Of a DNA stretch of 64,000 nt, positions 56,116-64,000 are shown piece by piece. Position 1 is the first letter of the stretch. Each line of letters begins with the position of its first letter. Source of the stretch: Thunnus maccoyii. Its lineage: Eukaryota; Chordata; Actinopteri; Scombriformes; Scombridae. The stretch lies in the NCBI RefSeq assembly GCF_910596095.1, contig NC_056533.1, positions 36,058,662 to 36,122,661 on the forward strand. The letters run 5' to 3'. Position numbers and translations under genes: made by a program. The notes beneath the pieces are model-generated. The model had not been told where the DNA came from. It ran no database searches and was given only the letters and a program-made list of their open reading frames with translations.

Positions 56116-56922
56116 TTGGAAATAAAAAGAAGCTAAAGACAGATAAAGTGTAAGGATGAACTAATATGTATTGGATACAAGAGTCAAAGATGTGGATACT
56201 TAGGTACATTTCCATCCACTGGTTTTTAATTTACAATTTGCGCATAAAACAAACAAACAAATAATAAAAACAAACAATGAAAATTTAAAAAAAAACTTGA
56301 AATATCTCTAAAAGGTTTTGGCTTGGCTGACGTGGAAAAGTTGTTGTATTGATAAAAGCAAAATGTGACAAAGTGCAATGGAAACAGTTTTAGCAAATAA
56401 ATGATGACATACGTGACTTCAATGTCCACTAAAAAAAAACATCAAATCTGTGTGGAGAGACTGTACCGTTCCTCAACTTAATACATGAAACAAACAGAAA
56501 TGTCATATTTCCATCATGTTTTTAGATTGTTTTTCACAATTTGAGCTTTGACTACCACTCCTTTAATGATGTCATCTTGTTGTGTCCTTTTCCTCTGCAA
56601 TGGTTTAAATGCCCCCAACTGGAGAATTAGCACCACCAGCTGTTAACCTCGACAACCCGGCTCAGTAGTGGATACGAACATGCATTCATTTGAATGTTTT
56701 TTTTGCTGATATTCTGGAAATTTAGTTAAAATTCACACTACATTTGGATGACTATTGACACACAACCACAGATCTGACCCAAATTCTGCTCACTCTCTCT
56801 GTCTAGACTCCTGCGCTCCTGTACCTCTTGCTTCAAGCGATCCGCAACATTCCTACACTGAAAGAAATATCTGTTCCACCTTTTACAACACAGTCTGAAA
56901 TCTTTATATAATCATTTAGTCT
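56116..56922. other. No gene seen
   Basis: Nothing recognised. Confidence 0.4.
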
Positions 56923-56926
56923 TTAA

Positions 56927-57387
56927 CCTCTTAACATCCACCGGGTTGCCAGCGACCCGCTTAAGCCAGTTGTAAGCAGTAGCATCACGCAGTAATGAGT
57001 AAAAGCAATTGGCACAATTTGGCCAATTGGAGATGGTTGGAGAGATTCGGGGACACCAGTGACACTACAAACAAAAAACTCCCTAGCTCCCAGAAGGAGG
57101 TCTGAAATTTTATACAGGTTGACAAAATGTAGAAGGTATATGGTGTTCTGCATAGTTGTGGCATAAAGCATGTCCTAATTAGTGTTATTCAAATATGACT
57201 CATTATAGATGAGGACCAAAAACACTTTTTCATGCTAAATAAGCACATTTCCAGAAACTAGAAGATGTCACTTGTCAAATGAAGCCTAATACATGTATCG
57301 TGGCCTTACAGCTCTTGTGCTATAAGCTTTTCCATTTGAGTGTGCCAAATAGGTGAAAATTCTATAAAAAGGGTGGATGTTAAGGGA
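56927..57387. mobile_element. piggyBac-type MITE with TTAA ends
   Basis: TTAA at 56923-56926 and 57388-57391. Left end CCTCTTAACATCCACCGGGT, right end GGTGGATGTTAAGGGA, inverted over about 16 bp with one or two differences. 461 bp, no coding capacity. TTAA duplications are the hallmark of piggyBac-type insertion, although Kolobok-type elements also use TTAA. Confidence 0.85.
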
Positions 57388-57391
57388 TTAA

Positions 57392-59336
57392 ATCACACAG
57401 TGGTATCATATAATCTGCTGTGGCACCTAAAAGGTGACATGCACCGGCAGTAAAATGTGCAGAGAGGAGCAGTCAACACAAGGCAGCTAGTGTAAGACAG
57501 TAAATGGGAAATCATATTGTGGGAAGTGTAAAAGTGACCTAGGTGCTTGCCGTAGTTGAGAAACTGAAGAGTTTAAAAGCAGCTAATGCTACTCCTACTG
57601 GGCGTCTCCAGTTTCTCAAGCTACGTCCTGATTTATTTTCAGGAACCTGCTTCCATACAGCGTTATTTAAAATTACGAGTTCAGCAGGATGTCACTGACT
57701 CAGGAACAGGGATTCATCCTACTTACAACTAACAAGTTATCCAGTAGATGTTAACTATTGTTTGTGTGGCAGAAGACAACAAATAGGACAAAGTCTCATT
57801 CAGTATTTGACAGACAAGCGGACTAGAAATATCTCCCATTGCCAAGTTGTATCTAAGGTTCATCCTATTTACTGGACAATGTTTTCATTGCATAAGAACC
57901 TTATGGGAAGGTAATGATTGTTCCAGGTATTAGTCAAACCCTTATGTGTTACCAGGGAAAAGGAGATATGACTTGTGAAAAACTTAAGATTTTGATTGCA
58001 GAACACATGAATTAATGGTCTTAATCTTTTTTTTATTTGGCAAGTGACAGTGGTAGAAGCAGGATAACGCTCCTCTGAGGGACATTACCCCTTACATAAG
58101 ATATTGGATTGTGTATCTATGTACATATTGAACTGTCTGAGAGGGAGAGATACACAATAATTGTCAATTATTTTGTTCTCTGTCTGTAAAGAAAAAAAAA
58201 CTGAAACACACACGAACAAATAAACAAATAACTGTTGAGTAAAATCTTTCAGTATCTCTCCCTCCAAATACACAGCCCAATATTACTAATCTCCTACCAA
58301 AATAATGAAAGGACACTGGTAATAAAGAACTGTCCAAATATCAGCAACCTTAATTTATTTTAATACATGTTTTATGAGCCTGGCTTCACAATGCTACTTT
58401 GTCACGGTTTTATACTCCATCATACATAAAACCAGCTGGCCCAGATTTAATGGAATTTCCAATTTAAGGCTATTTTTCAGTGCAATAATGGATGCCGTCA
58501 GAGAAATCACAACCTCATTAGTAAGACACATTACACAGCTGAGAGCTAGGACTGCCAAGGTGAGCTTAAGAGGCTTACAGGCTGCTTAGCTCTGCATTAC
58601 CTGCAAGCTCTGGTACAAAAAATTACACTTATACCCTCCTGAAACCCGTGAGCATGAGCCACAGCTGTTCAGGCTTTATTTACACCATAATGGAAAACAT
58701 GGACTCATTTATGTTGTGACTTGCACCTTTATTCGAGTAGTTTTTCACTTCCAGTGCAGATTAATGAGGAGCAGGGATGTTAGATGCAGCAGTTTGCATC
58801 AGGAAAAAACACACAGTCACAATGTATATGTGTCTCTGCTGGGAAAGAAAAAAAAACACTGAGAGAAAGATTCAGCCTAGTTTCTTGAAAAGTTGTGAAT
58901 AGAAAACAATGTCTTAAACAGAATACAATCAGCTCAGTGTGCAAAAAGTGAGAAAATGCTATTCAGCACCATGAAAGCAGTGTGCGGAGGAGGCACAACA
59001 ATAGCTGGTGGGGACAGAATTCAACACCAGCTCCTCGTTTGCAACAATGAAGTATTCAGTATCTTATCAGCCGGGTAGAGCGGCGATGAGAGTAACACAT
59101 ACTGTTTATTTTCTTGGAAGACAAAGATGATTGGCAGCTTATAGAGTGTGAAAGCTTGTATCCATAGGTGATTTATTAATTTTTAACAAGGGGTGGATGG
59201 TCCTATGGGAGCCAAAGACTGCAGGATTATCATTCAGGCCTAACTTAATTCTTGATATTATGATTGCAATTATAATTTTGATTTAATAGAATTGCTATTA
59301 GGCCGATTCTTTTACTGGATGTGGACATTAAGCATC
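57392..59336. other. No gene seen (1.9 kb)
   Basis: Nothing recognised. Short frames (58374-58589, 58085-58273) lack known domains. Confidence 0.4.
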
Positions 59337-59340
59337 TTAA

Positions 59341-59594
59341 CCCTCCTGCTGTCTTCATGCAACTTTTGTCCTCCCGGGTCAATTTTGACTCCAGAGGACA
59401 AAAGTCCACAGATGCTATAAATTTTAATAAAACACCTAAAATTCAATGAAAGTAGTGATCATTACTTTTACTTGCAAAGTGTGTGGTATGGAACCATCCA
59501 TGTGATTTTCAGGCAATTAGATGAAAGAAATCCATATTTGTGATATAAAAACATTTGAAAATGGGTCAAATTTGACCCAAGGAAAACATTAGGG
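59341..59594. mobile_element. Second piggyBac-type MITE with TTAA ends
   Basis: TTAA at 59337-59340 and 59595-59598. Left end CCCTCCTGCTGTCTTCATGC and GGGTCAATTTTGACTCC; right end GGGTCAAATTTGACCCAAGG AAAACATTAGGG. The inner near-palindrome GGGTCAAATTTGACCC is shared by both ends. 254 bp. A family common in fish and other vertebrates, different from the one at 56927. Confidence 0.9.
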
Positions 59595-59598
59595 TTAA

Positions 59599-62394
59599 AA
59601 ATGCTTATTTTTTAAAACACACCGTAGTTTTGGCGGTATAAACTTTACCTCGAATTATGTAACTGCAGCAGCTGAGCGCATTATTATAAGAATATTATAG
59701 GCAACAGTGTGTCTCTCACTCTTCTGCAAATACATGCTGCTACTCATCACTCTAATCACGATGTGTCCTCGATGTGTGCATGATGTGTGCATGTGTCCTC
59801 AACCTTTTGTAACTTAACTAAAAATTTCTGAGTACCAGCTTCCCAAATAAAAGAGAGAAGAAAAAACCCACAACATGACAAAAAAAAAAAAGGAGAAAAA
59901 ATAAACTGGGCTGTAAATATGTATTATGCCACCTGTCAGCTGTAATGACCAAAATAAAACATTCTGCTTTCCCTTAGTGAGACACTTGGGTTTGCTTCTG
60001 GGAAATAATGAGATCAAGTCACGGTGTGATGGGTGAGCGGCTGACACGCAGAGTAGCATTCAAAGTTACTGTCATTTTGTTCCTTGCCTTTGATTTTTGT
60101 GACAGTCACGATGGAAAACCCCTGACTTACATAAATAGAAAGGTGGTGAAAGGCAACAGAAATCTGATTGCCTGTTTTGACAGAGATGGATATTGACTGG
60201 CGGCCGGCATCCAGAACGAAGCGAGAGGTCAACATGTGTGAGCTGAAGCTTCAGGCTGCTGTCTGATGATGGTTCCATCAGTTCATTTTCCAACACGGCG
60301 GACAGAGCTGCGTCTTCTGAGGCAGGATCCATAGAGAAAGGGTCCAAAATGGTCCAGGTATCATCAAATAATTCGTAATTCATTTGTAATTCAAAAACCA
60401 AGAAACAGTAAATCTGTTATTTGTTTCAAAACAAAAAACAAAGAAATGTTTTTGGTGTCAGAATCAAATAATGAAAAACAGGGAGAAACATTACCTTCTG
60501 GCTGACTGAGTGTAGAGATAGATATCTGAAGGTAAACACTTATTAACTAACTGCAAATAATGAGTAGGATACTGGATCTAATATTAGCCCAGTTCAACCT
60601 AAACCATTAGAATTTACAGTGGACCAGTTAACATCTGTGTTAGGAATAGAGGTGCACCATAACACCTGTAGAGACGCCGCTGTCTGAGCTTTTGCTTCCA
60701 CTGGACACTAAGACGAAGGATGTGGGCTGAACAGAGAGATGTCAGGTGTTGCCATAGATATTGTTAGTCATCAAATTGAGCCGACATTTTAAAAATATAT
60801 AATTATTTACAGCAAAGCGTCCTGACATTAGCGCTTGGCATCAGGACCGATATCCAGGTGCTCTAATGTGTCAGAAACATTTATAACAACATGTTCACTG
60901 AACAAACTGTACAAATGGAAACTGTGTTAGCTACGTGTATGCTAATGTTAGCCTATGGCAATGACTCTGGTTGATGCTATAATATAACATTTCCTGATAT
61001 AACTGTGCTAATAAATACTGACTCTTTGCTGAGAGTGACACCTGATTATACATAAGCACACTTTGGGGATGTGTTAGCATTACTTTACGCGTTGCTTCAT
61101 AGCATAACGTTAATGGTAAGGTTATCTTCGTGTGTGCAGTTGAGAATTCGGCAGCGCTAATGTTGGTCTTCACACCACCGTCACAGAAAAGAAACAATTT
61201 TGAAACAATCCAATTCATGCAGACTTTCCCATGTAGTGTTCAAAGATCAGAGTTTTGTTTTAAGTGTACTTAGTATTAAAAGATGAATGATGTTCAGGCA
61301 AATGGTGGAAGCATAAACCCACACATCATGAACTCAGCAGCTCCACCTTGTGACTTCTTGACGACACAAAATCTGGCCTCTCTTTTAGAATTACTGGAAG
61401 AGGAAAATGATTGTTCATTTGCAACACTGAGGAAATGACAAAAGGGATTTCTGCACATATAGAAGTGATTATGGTTATATGACTTGACAGACAGCTGATA
61501 TTCTGGATCAGAAGGCTATTGTTTTCGACCTGAGTATCCTGTACACAGGCTAACCCGATTAAAAGCACATACTTTTGAATCTATAAATTGGTAAGAAAAG
61601 CTAGGATCATTTAGCCGCATAAAGCGCTGCGTACTTTCATCTTGCAAAAAAAAATCATTTTGTAATTATGTAAAAAAATATAAAAAGTAGCTAGGGTAAG
61701 TTATATTTCCACAGAATGAAGTGTGGAATAAGTGGAATAAGAAAGGTATTGGTTTGCATTTGTTATTATCTGTTATGAATTATATGTTTTAAGGATTTTG
61801 TGTTGAGAAGAACATCAGTTATTTACACTCTTTAAAAATCTTCTAAAGAGTGAACCAATGTTCTTCTCCTCTTTTCCCTTCACAAAGAATTAAAATGTCA
61901 CATACTTTTTCCCCCTTTATTTGGTTGCGATATTAAGGCGAATGAGAGGGGTTGCATTTCACAGCAGGAGTGCATATTACAGCACAACAGCTGCAGCATC
62001 TGCATGCATCGCTGGAAGAGAACGTGCTGTTTTCAGATAGATGTCACGGGCAGCGATCATCTCAAGGTCCGCTGCTCTTCATCCAAAACCCCCACACTTC
62101 CCTCTCCAGGGTGTGTTTCAGCAATCAAGCTGAAAAAACAATAGATTTAAACAAAAAAGTAGCCGAAATGGACATTAAAAATGAGGAAAATCCTTCTGAA
62201 CGGAAGCTACATGAGCAACAGCGATAGCAGCGTCCATATCAACCACCACAGCAACGATAGAAACCTAAATGTTATCAAAACTGCATTTTAATGCTGAAAT
62301 TAACTTAAAGTACTGCATTTTTCACTGAGAATAAAAGGAATGTCTGCATTTTTTTTGTTTTCACAGAAAGAACAGCCTGCAGTGGATAGGTCAT
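59599..62394. other. No confident gene (2.8 kb); one unexplained minus-strand frame
   Basis: On the minus strand, about 60400-60190 reads YELFDDTWTILDPFSMDPAS EDAALSAVLENELMEPSSDS, an acidic, codon-like stretch that I do not recognise. Everything else is AT-rich without motifs. Confidence 0.35.
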
Positions 62395-62525
62395 GTGATC
62401 ACAGCCTCCTGGCTCACGATTACGTGGCTTATATACGAATTATAGTGCGTTATTTTTCGTAGGTATAAATACGAACAGTGAATGAGAAGAGCCTGAACAT
62501 GTTACTGTGTCTTTAATAAATGTTC
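62395..62525. repeat. Possible interspersed repeat end
   Basis: CACGATTACGTGGCTTATAT ACGAATTATAGTGCG and TTTTTCGTAGGTATAAATAC GAACAGTGAATGAGAAGAGC recall a fish repeat with many ACG/CGT motifs. Class and borders unknown. Confidence 0.35.
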
Positions 62526-63573
62526 ATGTTCAGACATCATATGTACATACATGGTACATTCATTACATACATTTTATTCTTGATGTTTAATTTTTTCAAT
62601 GTATTTTCATATATTCCTTTGTTTTTTATTTCTTATTGTTATTGTCTGCTGATTGGTGAACGTTTCATTTTGTGTGTTTCTTATAGTTATTTATTTTGTT
62701 TGTATTTTGCTAAATTGTGATGCATTTACTGCTTCTCTACTTTTTTTTTTGGTTAGTCAGGCTTTTTGACCTCTCCTGTCACATCTGTTTTATCTCTCTT
62801 ATCTGTTTTTTTATGCTGTTACATACTGAATGTGTGCAAATAAAAATGAATAAATAAAATAAGTGATGCATGTTTACATGTTTGCAGGTTTGTCTTCAAC
62901 TTGAGTTATATAATATTAAGTGCAAAGGTTTTTATAGTTCAGTGTTTCAAACAAAAGTAGTCCTTTTTCCTTCCCAAAGTTAAGGTAACACAAGCTCACT
63001 TCATCCTCTGTGGAGCATGAATATTTATACCGAATTTCATGGCAGTCTGGTCGGTACATGTGGATATTTTGGTTTGGACCAGAGTGTTGGATGAACTGAC
63101 CGACCCTCCTCAACATCCTTAAATCCCACCTGGATGAGAAAATGGTAAATCAGTTTCTCTTTAGAGACTAAAAACTGTATTTTTGGAGTTCTGACAGTTT
63201 TCACCTGAGTGTATTTCAAAGAAATACAGACAGAGACACACACACACTAGTCCGTTTCTCAAGAGTTTGGACTGGAAAATAATTTTATCTGAACAAGGAT
63301 TCCTGTTCACTTGGTGGCCATGGAAACAAGATGTGGATTTCAGAGTGTGTACCTAGCCGTCTGCAGCTGTGTGTTTCTGCATTTATATGTGATGTCTGTC
63401 TTTCTTTCTGCTTGCCAATAACTTTCCAGCATATCCTCACTTTAAATTTTGTTGAAACAGTCCGTTTATCTACCTGTTGATTGTTTTCTGTCTGCGGTTG
63501 TTCAGTCTGTCTTTCCGACTGCCCGCCTGTCTGCCTCAGTTTTCACACTTTATTTCAACCCCTCTTGTCAGGT
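62526..63573. other. No gene seen (1 kb)
   Basis: T-rich first part, then mixed sequence. Nothing recognised. Confidence 0.4.
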
Positions 63574-64000
63574 GTCCATATGAGCACTGAAAGAGGTTTT
63601 CCTTGCTGTAATCATTCCTCCTGTTCATACTGGTTCTTAAAGACCTTTAAATGTGAGTGATGGAGGCCAAAATCCACAGTGTGTCCACAAAGTCATTTAG
63701 TGCAAAAATGCATTTAAAAGTTGATGTGAAGCTCATATGAGGCTTCAGCAGTCTGAGTTAGTCATATCAAGTGGATATCTGACACATTTACAGTCTTTCT
63801 AGCATCAAATTCCCTCTTTGTGTTTCCCTGTTGAGCTGTGGTGGAAGTATAGTAACAAAAAGAGGAACTTTGGCACTAAAAAGACTGTAACGTTGAAAGA
63901 TATCTACTTGATCTGACTCATTTAACGCCTGACGCTTCATATTAGCTTCAGATAAACTTTTAAATAAATTTTTGCACAGAAGGAGGACTGTGGATTTTGT
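63574..64000. mobile_element. Fold-back element, second copy, cut by window end
   Basis: Matches 21984-22395 in the same orientation: GAAAGAGGTTTTCCTTGCTG TAATCATTCC, then AAGTGGATATCTGACACATT TACAGTC and AACAAAAAGAGGAACTTTGG CACTAAAAAGACTGTAACGT. It lacks the CTCGGACAGTGT segment in the loop. The last bases, AGGAGGACTGTGGATTTTGT, are the inverted counterpart of ACAAAATCCACAG-like sequence in the left arm (about 63670), so the right arm continues past 64000. Confidence 0.88.

Noticed and set aside
1..64000. CRISPR array, operon, phage or bacterial features
   Set aside because: No regularly spaced identical repeats with unique spacers and no prokaryotic gene organisation; all coding remnants are of eukaryotic transposons.

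Overview
The window looks like non-coding, transposon-rich DNA from a teleost fish, most likely a percomorph. It is AT-rich, has no operon-like or bacterial structure, and nearly every readable protein fragment belongs to a transposable element of a kind common in fish: PIF/Harbinger, piggyBac, Tc1, hAT-type MITEs, P-element/THAP9-like, L2-type LINEs and a tRNA-derived SINE. Exons are flanked by GT/AG splice signals. I found no confident ordinary host gene, rRNA, functional tRNA or CRISPR array. All calls come from reading the sequence and from family knowledge; no database search was possible.

Layout. 0.2-1.7 kb: a decayed PIF/Harbinger element (accessory Myb-like C-terminus on +, transposase pseudogene on -). 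4.0-7.2 kb: pseudogene of a DDE-like transposase with an SHGKG motif, split by a 1.5-kb non-autonomous element bounded by TAA. 9.3, 16.1 and 49.6 kb: three copies of a hAT-type MITE that carries a tRNA-like segment. 13.1 kb: a MITE with terminal inverted repeats. 22.0 and 63.6 kb: two copies of a long fold-back (snapback) element. 23.7-25.9 kb: two Tc1-type elements in tandem, the first holding a SINE. 26.0-28.8 kb: a near-complete but broken piggyBac element, itself hit by a MITE fragment.

29.4-32.2 kb: a multi-exon gene remnant of the teleost integrase-core (rve-like DDE) family with good splice sites but a lost catalytic segment. 33.3-34.6 kb: an L2 LINE tail between two 120-130-bp inverted arms. 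34.9-35.4 kb: a second Harbinger transposase exon. 36.8 kb: another LINE 3' end. 42.4 kb: a solo LTR with a perfect 5-bp target duplication. 45.6-49.3 kb: a THAP9/P-element-type transposase gene with several recognisable exons, carrying a reverse-strand LINE fragment and a MITE in one intron. 51.7-53.9 kb: an internally deleted L2 LINE and a second LINE tail. 56.9 and 59.3 kb: two piggyBac-type MITEs with TTAA ends.

There is no cooperating pathway here. The relations are those of insertion history: elements nested in elements, which gives a relative order of events. The strongest observations are the reading-frame-exact nested insertion at 4757-6251, the tRNA-like core shared by three hAT MITEs, the approximately 500-bp fold-back family, the clean solo LTR, and the two multi-exon transposase-derived genes (integrase-core and THAP9-like) whose splice signals are still largely intact.
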